From Deltaproteobacteria bacterium (lineage in GTDB: Bacteria; Desulfobacterota; Binatia; UBA9968), in NCBI GenBank assembly GCA_016210115.1, contig JACQUW010000004.1, positions 1-64,000 on the forward strand: a stretch of DNA of 64,000 nucleotides. Reading direction: 5' to 3'. Of the stretch, positions 25,480 to 36,017 are shown one piece after another (the first letter of the stretch is position 1; each line of letters opens with the position of its first letter). A program made the position numbers and the translations under genes. The notes beneath the pieces are model-generated. The model had not been told where the DNA came from. It did not search any database and saw only the letters and a program-made list of their open reading frames with translations.

Positions 25480-26597
25480 CTAGGCTGCAACAGCGATCCA
25501 ATCCGGCTCCTTCATAAGCCTCCGAAGCTCCTGCCGGTCGGATTCCGTGGGAAGAACCTCCCCCAAGTGGCGGGTATAAGCTTCTTCATCCAGGGGTTTT
25601 CCTCTCACGCTAAACCGCTTGTCTTTGTATTCGCCGATTCCTCGTCTGAACTTAAGATCCGGGACGGAAAGCTTGGATTTCCCGTCACCGATCTCTTTGT
25701 TCAGAAGTCCGACAAGCCCTTGGACCTCCTTGTAATAAAGTCCGCGCGCGGCTTCGTTGAGAGTTTCCGGATCTGTAACCGGACCCGCTATCTCCTCGTT
25801 GAAACGGCCCTTCAAGCTCCATAGATAAGCCTTGGCAGCGCCCCTGGAGCGCTCATGGCCGAAAAGATCGTAGCACACCGGCAGCCAGCGACTCAGGACC
25901 TTCTGAACGATCTCAACCGGGACCTTGCCGGCCCGGAGGATTCTCTGGAGACCGGTAAGGCCAGTCAAAAGATGAAACGACTCCTCGTTCAACATCGGTC
26001 CCATGCTGCGGCTCAGAGGGCCGAAACCGGAATGGCTCAACATCTTTAGCTGATACATCCCATCTCGATCCACAAAGGCGGTAAAAGTAAAGAAATCAAG
26101 CCAGTCCTCCACGGGCTCGTTGAAGGCCCCGAGCAGTCTCTCTCGCCGGTCGGCGCACCGCTCAAGGAGCTTTCTCGCCTCCGCCTTCCCGGCATCCCCA
26201 AAGTACTGGACCAGCAGATAGCTCATCTGCCACCCGTGGCGCATCTCCTCGGCATTGATCCTGACGATGCTGCGCAGGTCCCTCTCCGAGGGAGCCGAAC
26301 TTACAAGCCTGCGCTGTTGCTCTACTGAGGCGAATTCTGTATCTCCCTGGATCGTAATAAGTCGCAATAGAAGCTCCTTGATTTCACTCCGCGCTATCTC
26401 ACCAGGGTCCTCCCACTTGGCCCGCCGGCGAATTCGCCAAACTCGATCTCAGTCTGTTTCGGCCCGGCAAACCTGTCCCCGAACTCGTACCCCTGAAGGA
26501 CAGAGGAAAATAGTTGGGTGTCGTAATTGATGTTTTTCTGCCATGCTTGAAACAGATCTTTCCAATCGTCAAACGTCTCAATCCGTTTGGTTTCCAT
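25480..26597 (-). pseudogene. BoxB-like (benzoyl-CoA epoxidase-type) diiron oxygenase, frameshifted
   Basis: Two frames together give a ~370-aa protein. The 5' part (METKRIETFDDWKDLFQAW..., 26597 to ~26425) has AGGAG ahead of its ATG and runs to EIEFGEFAG; the natural continuation KWEDPGEIARSEIKELL appears in the next frame and continues to 25480. The long part carries diiron motifs EEMRHGWQMSYLLVQYFG and LNEESFHLLTGLTG, and GAFNEPVEDWLDFF with DRDGMYQLKMLSHSGF, very close to BoxB of aerobic benzoyl-CoA degradation, though ~100 aa shorter. The break lies in a GC run (26419-26430). If functional, it would use oxygen and two electrons on an acyl-CoA or related substrate. It sits just upstream of cytochrome and molybdoenzyme genes on the same strand. 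Confidence 0.75.
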
Positions 26598-26623
26598 GTT
26601 TCTCCTGCCAACGATCTAACACG

Positions 26624-26953
26624 TCAGGGGGCCAGGCACCGCTCGCGGAGCCAATCCCCCTGTTTCCATGACTGTTCTTTTTGGAGGGCAGCAAGCCTTA
26701 TGCCAAAGCCGACTACCGGATAGATAGGGGCGGCTTTCCATTCTAAGGCGTCTAATCGATGGCTGGTTTCCACGAGGTTCGCATAATTGAAAGAAAGCTC
26801 TTTATTACTTTGCAGAACTGAAAAGGCAACTCGATGCAACAGTCGCTCATACCCGGAAACGGCCGCATAACACCATCTTTTTCGGGGCGTGCGCCCAAAC
26901 AGCGATGGCATGAGGCTTGCGTCATACTTCACCCCGTGTATCTTTCTCGCCAT
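26624..26953 (-). CDS. possible hypothetical protein upstream of the BoxB-like gene
   Basis: The frame MARKIHGVKYDASLMPSLFG... ends in TGA 26 bp before the BoxB-like start and is on the same strand, divergent from the catalase. About 109 aa. Composition is protein-like (helical RLDALEWKAAPIYPVVGFGI), but no family is recognised and the upstream ribosome site (AAGGCGAG) is distant. It could be real or a chance frame in the promoter region. Confidence 0.3.
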   Translation of the reverse strand: MARKIHGVKYDASLMPSLFGRTPRKRWCYAAVSGYERLLHRVAFSVLQSNKELSFNYANLVETSHRLDALEWKAAPIYPVVGFGIRLAALQKEQSWKQGDWLRERCLAP

Positions 26954-27030
26954 CTTAATGCTCGCCTTGGAAGGCATCGAAAGCAATTCAAAGGGGTAAA
27001 AACTCAACCACTCCTAAGAAAGGAGACATT

Positions 27031-28517
27031 ATGGCTACAAAATCTCAGCTGTTGACGACGGCAAACGGGGCTCCCATCGGCGAGCAGCAAGCGCTCACGG
27101 CCGGCCCGCGGGGGCCAGTGCTCATACAAGACGTGCAATTGCTCGAACACATGCAGCACTTTAACCGGGAGCGGATTCCCGAGCGCGTCGTGCACGCGAA
27201 GGGGTCAGGAGCACACGGGACGTTTACGGTCACGAACGACGTAACGCGATACACGAAAGCTAAGTTCCTCTCGCAGGTCGGGAAGAAGACGGACGTATTC
27301 CAGCGTTTCTCAACCGTCGCCGGTGAGCGCGGGGCGGCGGACGCGGAGCGCGATGTTCGCGGCTTCGCTCTCAGGTTCTACACGGAGGAGGGCAACTGGG
27401 ACATGGTGGGGAACAACACCCCGGTCTTCTTCGTGCGTGATCCATACAAGTTCCAGATGTTTATCCACACGCAGAAGCGCCATCCCAAAACCAACATGCG
27501 GGACATGGACATGCAGTGGGACTTCTGGTCCCTCTGCCCGGAGAGTCTGCACCAGGTCACGATCCTTTTCTCCGACCGCGGGATACCTTTGAGCTACCGC
27601 TACATGAACGGGTACGGATCACACACCTATTCGCTCATCAACACCCAAGGGGAACGGGTCTGGTGCAAGTTTCAATTGAAGACGATGCAAGGGATCAAGT
27701 GCCTGGACGACGATGAGGCTGCCAAAATCATCGGGAACGACCGGGAGAGCCACCAGCGCGACCTGTTCAAGGCGATCGAGCGGGGCGAGTATCCGAGGTG
27801 GCGGTTCTACATTCAGGTCATGACGCAGGAGCAGACTGAGCAGTTTCGCTGGAACCCCTTCGATCTCACCAAGGTATGGCCGCACGCAGAATACCCGCTC
27901 ATCGAAGTTGGCATCTATGAGCTCAACCGAAATCCCGAGAATTATTTCGCCGAGGTCGAGCAGGCCGCTTTCAAACCAAGCTCCCTGGTCCCGGGCATCG
28001 GTCCGAGCCGGACAAGATGCTTCAGGCGCGGCTGATGAGTTATGCGGACACGCACCTCTACCGCTTGGGCGTCAATCACCAGGAGTTGCCCGTGAACCGC
28101 CCGCGCTGCCCGGTTCGGAACTATATCCGCGACGGATTCATGGCGAGCGCAGCAAACTACGACAGCGCGCCGAATTACTGGCCGAACAGCTACGAGGAGA
28201 GCCCGAAGCCGGACTGTGTGTACAAGGACCCGGCATGGCGCCTCGGCGAAGTGATCGTCGATCGCTTCGACTCAACCGCAGGCCACGACGACTACACGCA
28301 GGCCGGTAATCTTTACCGGATGTTCGACGAAGGCCACCGTGACCGCCTAGCGCGTCGAATCGCCGGCGTCCTCCGGCAGGCCCGGCGTGAAGTGCAGCTG
28401 CGCCAGCTTTGCCATTTTTTCCGTGCCGACGAGGACTATGGGCGGCGTGTCGCGCAGAAGCTAGGCATCGATGTCGGGGAGTTTCTGCAGCAAGCAGGCA
28501 AAGCGGCGGCTTCGTAA
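27031..28517 (+). pseudogene. katA: heme catalase (KatA-type, clade 3) with one-base frameshift
   Basis: Together the two frames make a complete ~495-aa monofunctional catalase that dismutates H2O2. The first frame (27031 to ~28008) holds the catalytic His ([12 protein letters not shown]), Asn ([14 protein letters not shown]) and most of the barrel, and then misreads as [11 protein letters not shown] and stops at 28035. The second frame resumes with [20 protein letters not shown], containing the proximal heme-ligand Tyr. GGTCCGAGCCGGACAAG (28001-28017) should read AGCCCGGAC, so one C is missing. As read, the protein would lack its heme ligand and be dead. The start has AAAGGAGACATT upstream. 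Confidence 0.92.
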
Positions 28518-28571
28518 ACCGTATCCGCGGTTCATGAGAGAAAAGGCACCTTTTCCTTGCGATGTGACGTG

Positions 28572-31500
28572 TTATTTCCTCTCACTGAGGTAGTAGAGCA
28601 CCGGCACAGCCATGCGGGACAGGAGCGTTGAGGCTACCTCCCCGGCCATGAGCGAGATCGCAAGCCCTTGAAAAATCGGATCGAATAGAATCACGGCGGA
28701 GCCGACCACTACCGCTGATGCGGTCAGCAGCATGGGGCGAAAACGAACTGCCCCGGCATCGATAACCGCCTCTGCCAGGGACATTCCCTCCCTGCGCCGC
28801 AGCTCGACAAAATCCACCAGGATGATTGAGTTTCTGACCACGATACCAGCCCCTGCGATGAAGCCGATCATCGACGTCGCCGTGAAAAAAGCTCCCATAA
28901 GCGAATGCGCTGGAAGAATTCCAACGAGTGACAGCGGAATGGGGGCCATAATAACCAGGGGAGTTTTAAAAGACTGAAACCAGGCCACCACAAGGATATA
29001 AATCAGAACGAGCACGGCGGCAAAAGCAATCCCCAGATCTCGGAACACTTCATAGGTGACATGCCACTCACCGTCCCACTTGACCGCATAGGTCGCGGTA
29101 GATGAGGGCTGATGGGTCATGTAGACGGGAATCCCGTTTCCTCCTGACGGAAAGCCGATTTTGCCTAACTCCTCATTGATCCGTAAAATCGCGTAAACAG
29201 GGCTTTCTTCTCGCCCGGCCACATCTCCGGTCACGTAGACAACTCTTTTGAGGTTCTTCCGATAGATATTGGGCATCTGGATAGTCTCCTCTGAGCGGGT
29301 AATTTCAGAAAGCGGCACCAGCTTTCCACCCAAACCCAGAAGTTTAAGACTCTGTAGATGCCTAGCGTCCGAGCGCTCGGAGCGAGCGAGACGAAGCAGG
29401 ATCGGCACATCCTCTTTTTCTCGCTCCATATGGGCAAGACCTCCGACCGCTCCCCCGAGGGCGATGCGTAACGACTGGACCACTTGATCTGCGGTAATCC
29501 CGTTATAGGCGGCCTTTTCTCTGTCAACGGTAAGGCGAAGCTTCGGCTGTGGATCTTCGACGTACCAATCCGTGTCTACCACACCCGGAGTGCTCTCGAA
29601 GATTCGTTTGACCCTGTCCGCTAATCTGATCTGCCCTCCGTGCTCGGGGCCGTAGATCTCTGCCACAAGGGTCTGCAGAACAGGCGGCCCGGGAGGCGCC
29701 TCCGCAACCTTGACGCGCGCGCCGAAGCGGGCGGCAATTTCATGAATCCGCGGGCGCACGCGTTTGGCGATGTCATGGCTCTGCGCTTTTCTTTCTCCTT
29801 TGGGCAAAAGGTTGACCTGAATATCCGCCACGTTGGGCCCGCGACGTAGAAAGTAGTGGCGCACAAGACCATTGAAGTTGTAAGGAGAGGCAGCGCCGGC
29901 ATAGAGCTGGTAATCAGTGACCTCGGAGACGGTGCCGAGATAGGTTCCGATCTCCTTGGCGACCCTTGCGGTCTCCTCCAGCGTTGATCCTTCAGGCATA
30001 TCGATAATCACCTGGAATTCACTCTTGTTGTCGAACGGAAGCATCTTCACCGTAACCAACTTCACATAGAGCAAAATAATGGCTCCAAACAAAAGAACCG
30101 CGACTCCGAACAAAAAGACAGTTCGCCATGTGGGATGATAAATGAGATGCCGCATCATCCGGCGATAAAACCGCGTGAGTCTGCCCTCTTTCTCTCCTCT
30201 TTCTTTTTCGTCTCTCCTGCCTAAAAGACGCAAAGCCGCCCAGGGGGTAATGACAAAAGCCACCCCCATCGATAGAAGCATCGCCGTGGAGGCGCCAACT
30301 GGAATTGGGCGCATATATGGACCCATGAGTCCCCGGACAAAGGCCATGGGCAAAATAGCAGCGATAACCGTGAATGTGGCAAGAATCAGAGGGCTGCGCA
30401 CTTCGTTTACGGCTTCGATGGTTACATCCACACGCGAACGGCCTTTATTGCCCGGCATGCGGAAATGACGAACAATATTCTCCACGTCCACAATAGGATC
30501 ATCGACCAGAATTCCGATGGAAAAGATCAGGGCAAAAAGAGTAACCCGGTTTAGGGTGTACCCGTAGATAAAATAGATGAAGAGAGTCAGAATCAGCGTT
30601 ACGGGCACGGCGGTAAGAACGACAACGGACGCCCTCATGCCAAGGAAAAGCGCGATCAGCACCGTAACCGAGACAGTGGCCAGCAGGAGATGCTCCAGCA
30701 GTTCGTTTGATTTCTCCCGGGCGGTTTCACCGTAGTTCCTGGTTACGGTGATATGAACGTCGCCGGGAATCATTTTTCCCTTGAGTTCTTCAACCCTGGC
30801 CAGGATCCGCTCCGCTACAATCACCGCATTGGTTCCCTTTCGCTTCGCCACAGACAGGGTTACAGCGGGAGAGAGCGCGCTCGCGTGCTTCCGGATCCCC
30901 TTTGCCATCGCGCCCGGGCCAGCGCCAAAAAAGACATAGTCTGCCGGCTCCTCGGGCGCGTCTCTGACGTCGGCCACGTCGCGGAGATAGACCGGCCGAT
31001 TGCCAAAAGCATCGATGACCAAATTTCCGACTGCCTCCGGGCTGTCCAGAAATTCTCCCACGTCCACTAACACTTCCCTGTTTCCAGCAGCGAAGCTTCC
31101 CACTCGAAGCTCTTTGTTGGCGCCGCTCAAAGCAGAAGCGATTCGAGCGGGATCTGTGTGAAAAGCAGCCATCCGGGAGGTATCCAGCGTAACGCGGATT
31201 TGTCTTCTTTGTCCTCCTATCAGCCTGGTCTCCGAGACATCCGGAACGCTCTTAATCTCGTCGTCGAGTTCTGCCGCAATGCGTCTTATCGTAAAATGGT
31301 CATACCGGTCGCTCCAAAGCGAAAGACTGAGAATGGGTACGTCATCGATGGAGCGGGGCTTAACTAGAGGTTGCGAGGCTCCGGGGGGAATCAGATCAAA
31401 GTTGGAATAGAGTTTGTTATAGAGTTTAACGAGACTGTCTTCTTCCTTTTCTCCCACATAGAATCGCACGATGCCCACTGTAAGGCCAGGGCCGGTCGTG

Positions 31501-31757
31501 GAATAGATGTACTCCACGCCGGGAATCTCGGAGAGCTTCTTCTCCATCGGGATCGTCACTCTCTCTTCCATCTCCTTGACGCTCGCCCCTGGCATCTCCA
31601 CAAATACTTCCATCATGGGACCGATGATCTGCGGCTCCTCCTCACGCGGGGTAGCAAGAATAGCAAACACACCGAGACAGAGAGCCGCGAGAATGGTCAG
31701 AGGGGTAAGCTTCGACTCAATAAAGGCGCGGACGATGCCTTCCATGAGCTGAGCCAT
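28572..31757 (-). CDS. RND-family efflux transporter (inner-membrane pump)
   Basis: 1061 aa, 12 TM helices in two repeats with large periplasmic loops. It begins with an amphipathic [20 protein letters not shown] and carries the intramembrane acidic pair in [17 protein letters not shown], matching AcrB-type proton relay residues, and a second-half TM block [20 protein letters not shown]. Last gene of a TolC-MFP-RND operon; its start overlaps the adaptor's stop by 1 bp. Substrate class (solvents, drugs or other amphiphiles) is not deducible; it does not show the Cu/Ag-type CusA methionine clusters that I can see. Confidence 0.93.
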   Translation of the reverse strand: MAQLMEGIVRAFIESKLTPLTILAALCLGVFAILATPREEEPQIIGPMMEVFVEMPGASVKEMEERVTIPMEKKLSEIPGVEYIYSTTGPGLTVGIVRFYVGEKEEDSLVKLYNKLYSNFDLIPPGASQPLVKPRSIDDVPILSLSLWSDRYDHFTIRRIAAELDDEIKSVPDVSETRLIGGQRRQIRVTLDTSRMAAFHTDPARIASALSGANKELRVGSFAAGNREVLVDVGEFLDSPEAVGNLVIDAFGNRPVYLRDVADVRDAPEEPADYVFFGAGPGAMAKGIRKHASALSPAVTLSVAKRKGTNAVIVAERILARVEELKGKMIPGDVHITVTRNYGETAREKSNELLEHLLLATVSVTVLIALFLGMRASVVVLTAVPVTLILTLFIYFIYGYTLNRVTLFALIFSIGILVDDPIVDVENIVRHFRMPGNKGRSRVDVTIEAVNEVRSPLILATFTVIAAILPMAFVRGLMGPYMRPIPVGASTAMLLSMGVAFVITPWAALRLLGRRDEKERGEKEGRLTRFYRRMMRHLIYHPTWRTVFLFGVAVLLFGAIILLYVKLVTVKMLPFDNKSEFQVIIDMPEGSTLEETARVAKEIGTYLGTVSEVTDYQLYAGAASPYNFNGLVRHYFLRRGPNVADIQVNLLPKGERKAQSHDIAKRVRPRIHEIAARFGARVKVAEAPPGPPVLQTLVAEIYGPEHGGQIRLADRVKRIFESTPGVVDTDWYVEDPQPKLRLTVDREKAAYNGITADQVVQSLRIALGGAVGGLAHMEREKEDVPILLRLARSERSDARHLQSLKLLGLGGKLVPLSEITRSEETIQMPNIYRKNLKRVVYVTGDVAGREESPVYAILRINEELGKIGFPSGGNGIPVYMTHQPSSTATYAVKWDGEWHVTYEVFRDLGIAFAAVLVLIYILVVAWFQSFKTPLVIMAPIPLSLVGILPAHSLMGAFFTATSMIGFIAGAGIVVRNSIILVDFVELRRREGMSLAEAVIDAGAVRFRPMLLTASAVVVGSAVILFDPIFQGLAISLMAGEVASTLLSRMAVPVLYYLSERK

Positions 31758-32920
31758 TACCGTGACCCCTGCGGCGCGGAAACTCGCTCTCCTTCGGAGA
31801 TCTTTTCCACGCCTCGCATGATGATGCGTTCGCCCGGAATGACGCCCGAGAGCACCTCCACTTTTTCGTTGTAGCGCTTTCCGGTTGTAATCAGGCGCAA
31901 CTGGACCACACCTCCCACGTCGACAACATAGACAGCAACCAACTGGCCTCGCCGCAGGACAGCCTCCAAAGGCACAAGCAAGATCTTTCGCTTGGCGAAA
32001 GGAATCTCCGCCTTTCCGTACAGGCCGGAGCGAATATCGGAATGTGCCGGAAGGTCGATTTTCAGCGTGAAGGTGCGGCTTTGAGGATCTGCTGCGGGCG
32101 TAATCTCCGCGACCGTACCCGAAAACTCGCGCCCCAGCGCAGCAATACTCACCCGTACACTTGTTCCGATACGCGCGTAAGCAAGTCGTGATTCTCCGAT
32201 CTCCGCCTCCAGACAGTAGCGGCCTGTTTCCTCAATGGTCAGGAGAGCCGTACCGGGCGACGCAAGCATCCCCACCTCTGCCGTCTTTGCCGTCACAAGC
32301 CCGTCAAAAGGGGCGACAATATTCGTATAATCGAGAACGGTCCGGGCATGGGAGAGCTTCGCCTGCGCCTGCTCTCTTTTCGCCTTAAGCGCGCTCAAAC
32401 TCCTGCCGGCTCGAACCGCTTCAGCATCCGCCACTTCGTACCTGGCCTTTGCCTCATCATATTCCTGGGGAGTTACCGAGCCTCTGGCGATAAGCGATTC
32501 GTAACGTTTGAAAGTTGCCAACGCCAGATCTTTCTGTCCCTCGGCCGCCGCGACTGCTGATTCGGCGGCCTTGAGAGTCCATTCCATTTCCTCGATCGAA
32601 GCCTCCGCCTCGTCGAGTCCCGCGCGGAGATCGCGGCTATCGATCTCAACGAGTCTCTGTCCCTTTCGAACCCTGTCTCCTTCCCTGACTGCGACGGTTA
32701 GGATAGTCCCGACCACTCTGCTGGAAAGCGGCGCGCTCCTTCTCGCTTTTACCGTCCCTACAGCGTCAAAAAACTCCTCGACAGCGACCGGTTGAATCTC
32801 CTCGACCGCGACTCCTCCGACCGGCTTTGGCGGAGTGCCTTCGCGCGATGTTTTGTTCTCGCGGGCGCAGGACGAGAGGACAAACGCCAGCAGAAAAACT
32901 ACCAAGCCTTTGGTCTTCAT
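31757..32920 (-). CDS. RND efflux periplasmic adaptor (membrane fusion protein, lipoprotein)
   Basis: 387 aa. The N-terminus [20 protein letters not shown] is a lipoprotein signal (lipobox LSSC). The lipoyl halves flank a long helical hairpin: [20 protein letters not shown] and [19 protein letters not shown], with coiled coil between. It bridges the RND pump (28572-31757) and the TolC-like channel (32917-34254). Its ATG overlaps the TolC-like stop by 4 bp. Confidence 0.94.
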   Translation of the reverse strand: MKTKGLVVFLLAFVLSSCARENKTSREGTPPKPVGGVAVEEIQPVAVEEFFDAVGTVKARRSAPLSSRVVGTILTVAVREGDRVRKGQRLVEIDSRDLRAGLDEAEASIEEMEWTLKAAESAVAAAEGQKDLALATFKRYESLIARGSVTPQEYDEAKARYEVADAEAVRAGRSLSALKAKREQAQAKLSHARTVLDYTNIVAPFDGLVTAKTAEVGMLASPGTALLTIEETGRYCLEAEIGESRLAYARIGTSVRVSIAALGREFSGTVAEITPAADPQSRTFTLKIDLPAHSDIRSGLYGKAEIPFAKRKILLVPLEAVLRRGQLVAVYVVDVGGVVQLRLITTGKRYNEKVEVLSGVIPGERIIMRGVEKISEGERVSAPQGSR

Positions 32921-34254
32921 TGCATTTGACCCGTAGCCAGGTTGAGCCGGGCGCGAAATATCTGGGTTTGAACCCGCGCGCGGAGAAGATCCTGCTCAGC
33001 GCTTTTCAGCACCGTCTCTGCGTCAAGCGCATCTACATTCCGGGCCAGACCTGCCTGATAGCGATCGGAGACAATGCGAAGGTTTTCCTGAGCCTGAGCC
33101 ACATTTTCCCTCGCCACGCCTATTTGCTTGCGCGCCGCCAGCAGACCAAGATAAGCCTGCTCCACTTGTACCCCTATCGCGTAACGAAGATCGTCGCGAA
33201 GTAAAACTGCCCGTCTATGAAGAGTTGTTTGCGCCGTCACCTTTTCTCGAGTGGCAAAGCCGTTGAAAAGATTCCATCGCGCGGTCACGAAAACCGCAAA
33301 GTTCTCCCCGCTGGTGCTGAACTTTCGGGTATTACTCTCGAACTGGGTGATGAAACCCAGATGGGGATAATAGTCCGCTTCCGCAACCTGGATGCCTTCC
33401 GCGGCTCTTTCCACCTCTTTTTCTGCCGCTTTCAGATCAGGCCGGCGCTCTTTCGCATCAGCCAGGAGGTCGAAGAGATCGATGAGGGGCAGTCCGTCTT
33501 CCATCACCCTGTCTGTCAACTCAAACCTCTCCTCTGTTCCCAGAATGTATCTCAACCGAGAATGGCTTAGCGTCAGCGCGTTCTCCGCTTCTATTTTTTC
33601 CCTTTCCAGGCCTCCCAGGTGGACCTGCGTACGGAGATAATCAGAGCGCACGACAAGACCTTTCTCAAAGAGGTCCCGGGTCCGCTGCAGATGGGCGGCT
33701 GCAGATGCCAAAGCCTGACTGACAAGCTCAACGTTCCCCTGCGTCAGGAGAGCCTGATAGTAGGCCTCGATCACCTGTAGAATCAGCTCCTGTTGAGAGC
33801 GCCTTGTAACCTCTTGAGATGCCTCAGCAGAGGCCTTGGCCTGGCGCAGGCTCGCCAGAAGCCGCCCTCCACTATAAAGAGATTGTTCGAGACGAATCTG
33901 GCTGCTGAGGTTAGTGAGAGGAGTCGGCTCATTGAGAGGACCAAGCTCGAAATTTTTTTGCTTGAAGCTTGCCTGATCCAAAAGATTAGAAAAAACCAAC
34001 GTGGGTTTGTCTGAATAATTAAAGCCTTCGATAATATCCACTCTGGGCAAAAGAGATCCCATCGCCTCTCCCACGCCGCTCTTGGCCGCCTCCGTCTGCT
34101 GCCGGGCCGCCTTAAGCTGCCTGTTGTTTTTTAAACTCGCTTCGATGGCATCGGAAAGATTCAGTGCCCTCACCTGTTCAGGAAGTCCCGTTGAACTCAA
34201 CAGGACAAGCGATACAACAAAAACCCCACACCCCATGAGCGTTTGCAGATGCAT
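32917..34254 (-). CDS. TolC-family outer-membrane channel
   Basis: 445 aa with signal peptide MHLQTLMGCGVFVVSLVLLS and the TolC repeat structure: LSDAIEASLKNNRQLKAARQ near the start, LTLSHSRLRYILGTEE at mid-length, and a second repeat RRPDLKAAEKEVERAAEGI with AEADYYPHLGFI. It ends with LNLATGQMQ. It is the first gene of the efflux operon and gives the export exit through the outer membrane. Confidence 0.94.
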   Translation of the reverse strand: MHLQTLMGCGVFVVSLVLLSSTGLPEQVRALNLSDAIEASLKNNRQLKAARQQTEAAKSGVGEAMGSLLPRVDIIEGFNYSDKPTLVFSNLLDQASFKQKNFELGPLNEPTPLTNLSSQIRLEQSLYSGGRLLASLRQAKASAEASQEVTRRSQQELILQVIEAYYQALLTQGNVELVSQALASAAAHLQRTRDLFEKGLVVRSDYLRTQVHLGGLEREKIEAENALTLSHSRLRYILGTEERFELTDRVMEDGLPLIDLFDLLADAKERRPDLKAAEKEVERAAEGIQVAEADYYPHLGFITQFESNTRKFSTSGENFAVFVTARWNLFNGFATREKVTAQTTLHRRAVLLRDDLRYAIGVQVEQAYLGLLAARKQIGVARENVAQAQENLRIVSDRYQAGLARNVDALDAETVLKSAEQDLLRARVQTQIFRARLNLATGQMQ

Positions 34255-34402
34255 ATCCTGTCCCTTTCTTCCTCAGATTGTTGGTTGAACGCAATGATAC
34301 ATACGAATGTCCTTGTTGTCACAAGCCAAATTTAGGAAGTAAATTCCGGAGGAGTGCTGATTTCAGAAAAGCGGAAGATGAGTAACGCTTCCGCCGCTGA
34401 AG

Positions 34403-34430
34403 CTAGCAAGCTGTTGAAAAAGACCGTCCC
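34403..34430. repeat. possible dispersed element (CTAGCAAGCTGTTGAAAAAG type)
   Basis: The tract GCTAGCAAGCTGTTGAAAAA followed by GACCGTCCC resembles a sequence (GACTTTTTCAACAGCCTGCTA in reverse) that I recall recurring between genes in many bacterial genomes, possibly at transposon ends or as a repeat. It lies in the 286-bp gap upstream of the TolC-like gene and downstream of the DUF6448-like gene. Identification rests on memory only. Confidence 0.3.
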
Positions 34431-34540
34431 ATACTTGGACACACTCGGATGAGCGGACAATTCCGCGCCCATTGCGCGAGTAGTTCCATTCGCCCTGAGT
34501 CTATTCAAGAAAAACAGCGGGTTTGTCAATAGCGCGCTCG

Positions 34541-35167
34541 CTACTTATGCGCGTGCACATCGGGGGATTCGGCATAATGACCCGCCGCATGAACCTTGGC
34601 GGTCTCGTAAAGGCGCTCCACGTAATGAATGAAGCGCACGTAAGACCCCACGTATTGGCGCCCCGCCTCAACGTCAGCCGTTTTAAACTTCTTCTTGCTC
34701 AAGGCATGTTTGAACTCGCCGCGGATGCCCCTTTGCATCGCCTCTGTTAAGAGTTTCAGGAGGGGCTCGACTTTGCCATCTTCGAGCGCTTTATCCGCAG
34801 CCGGAATTGCAGGCCCGAGATCGCGCCCCGCAGGCTTGAGACCGGTGTAGGGCGCCCCTTCTCCAGCCCTGTGGAGACGAACCAGTGTCTCAAAGAAATA
34901 GATGTCTGCAAGTTCCCTGGCTTGTGAATTCAGTTTACGGACGGCAAGAGTTCTCTGAAACGCCTTTGTTGTTTCCGCCTCATCCTTCTTTTGCACCCAG
35001 ATAAGGACCTGGTTCACATCGCCGGCCTCGAGCGCCTTCTGGGCAGCCTTAATAACAGGGCCGTCCATGCCGTCGCAATGGGCGAAAACTCTGCCGGGCG
35101 CAGGAAATGTAAGTGTAAGGACGGTAAGTCCAATGAAAATCCATCCGCCAAATATCATCTCTTTCAT
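34541..35167 (-). CDS. DUF6448-like exported protein
   Basis: 208 aa from ATG 35167 (signal peptide MKEMIFGGWIFIGLTVLTL ending near RVFAHCDG). The mature protein starts HCDGMDGPVIKAAQKALEAG and contains VLIWVQKKDEAETTKAFQ, ADIYFFETLVRLHRAGEGAP and YTGLKPAG, a layout I associate with DUF6448. Its function is unknown; the C-terminus is His-rich (HAAGHYAESPDVHAHK), so it may bind metal. It follows a heme-binding-domain gene on the same strand. Confidence 0.75.
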   Translation of the reverse strand: MKEMIFGGWIFIGLTVLTLTFPAPGRVFAHCDGMDGPVIKAAQKALEAGDVNQVLIWVQKKDEAETTKAFQRTLAVRKLNSQARELADIYFFETLVRLHRAGEGAPYTGLKPAGRDLGPAIPAADKALEDGKVEPLLKLLTEAMQRGIRGEFKHALSKKKFKTADVEAGRQYVGSYVRFIHYVERLYETAKVHAAGHYAESPDVHAHK

Positions 35168-35222
35168 GGTGAAACCCATCCTTTCCGGAGTCCCGATTCC
35201 ACTGGTTTGCCGGGTGATTCTG

Positions 35223-35681
35223 TTAATCTCGAAATCTCTCTTTTTCCTCGCCTCGTCCGCCATTTTCTCCGACGGTCGCTCCCAATCCGCGAACCAAAGC
35301 TTCACGGTCCGCGCCTGAAAGGTGAGCCCATGGATAATACCACGGGGGCATCTTGCCCTTCTGGATACTTTCGGCCGACTCGTCCGCTTCTTCCTGTGGC
35401 CGGTCCCACTCCGAGAAATTTAATTTCTTACGGCCTTTGCGAACGTCTCTCTCAATAATCCACGAGACGGGAGCGATATTCGAATACCAGGGCCATACCG
35501 TTTGATTACTGTGGCAGTCAAAGCAGGCCCAGGCCGCTAATTCGCGAGTCTGCGGAGAATCCCAGGCTGGCTCTTGCCGGACTGAAGGATTGCTGTGATC
35601 GCGCCCATAGGGCAGGAGCTGGAGAGCTAGCACAACCAATATCAGAATAATCCCAGAACTGAGAAACCATCTCTTCAGCAA
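35223..35681 (-). CDS. membrane-anchored haem-binding domain protein
   Basis: 152 aa: one N-terminal membrane anchor (MLKRWFLSSGIILILVVLAL) and then the haem_bd-type core ACFDCHSNQTVWPWYSNIAP with the CxxCH motif, VSWIIERDVRKGRKKLNFSEW and KMPPWYYPWAHLSGADR. Periplasmic c-type heme protein of unknown electron role; members often lie beside cytochromes and oxidative-stress genes. The C-terminal ~15 residues are low-complexity charged. Confidence 0.85.
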   Translation of the reverse strand: MLKRWFLSSGIILILVVLALQLLPYGRDHSNPSVRQEPAWDSPQTRELAAWACFDCHSNQTVWPWYSNIAPVSWIIERDVRKGRKKLNFSEWDRPQEEADESAESIQKGKMPPWYYPWAHLSGADREALVRGLGATVGENGGRGEEKERFRD

Positions 35682-36017
35682 GGGGAATCCCTCCTCATCC
35701 TTGTTTCATTCAATACTTGCTCGTCGGTGCGCCCGCTGATCTTCTCTCTATCAGACCCATTGGGTCGCGGCTCCAGATGATTAGCGCAGAGAGCTAAGTA
35801 CCGAGTTCTCCAAAACTGATGAACGGAGATTTGGCAAAGATTGTGCCAGACAAGAGTCAGAAAATGGGATAGAAAATCTCGCGCCTTGTGCGCCTGCAGG
35901 AGATTCTGTTTGCGCAAGTGCGAAAAGAGCCGCTCTTCGCCGCAAAAGTAAGAAGACGTAAAAGAGATATTTTAAGCCGCTCCTCGCGACGCTTTTAGAC
36001 CCGAAGGCGAAAATCCC
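35682..36017. other. intergenic between norB and the haem-binding gene, no supported gene
   Basis: About 336 bp. It separates the end of norCB from the haem-binding gene on the same strand, so it should carry a promoter for the latter. An open minus-strand frame (35675-35917) lacks a ribosome site and family likeness. No clear FNR or NnrR palindrome was recognised by eye. Confidence 0.4.

Noticed and set aside
28536-28560. AAAAGG..CCTTTT palindrome between the convergent catalase and RND genes as a bidirectional terminator
   Set aside because: The stem is only 5-6 bp, A/T-heavy, with a very small loop; too weak to claim.
34332-34529. 65-aa minus-strand frame in the gap upstream of the TolC-like gene
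   Set aside because: Its reading passes straight through the possible dispersed element at 34403-34430; no ribosome site; likely repeat DNA.
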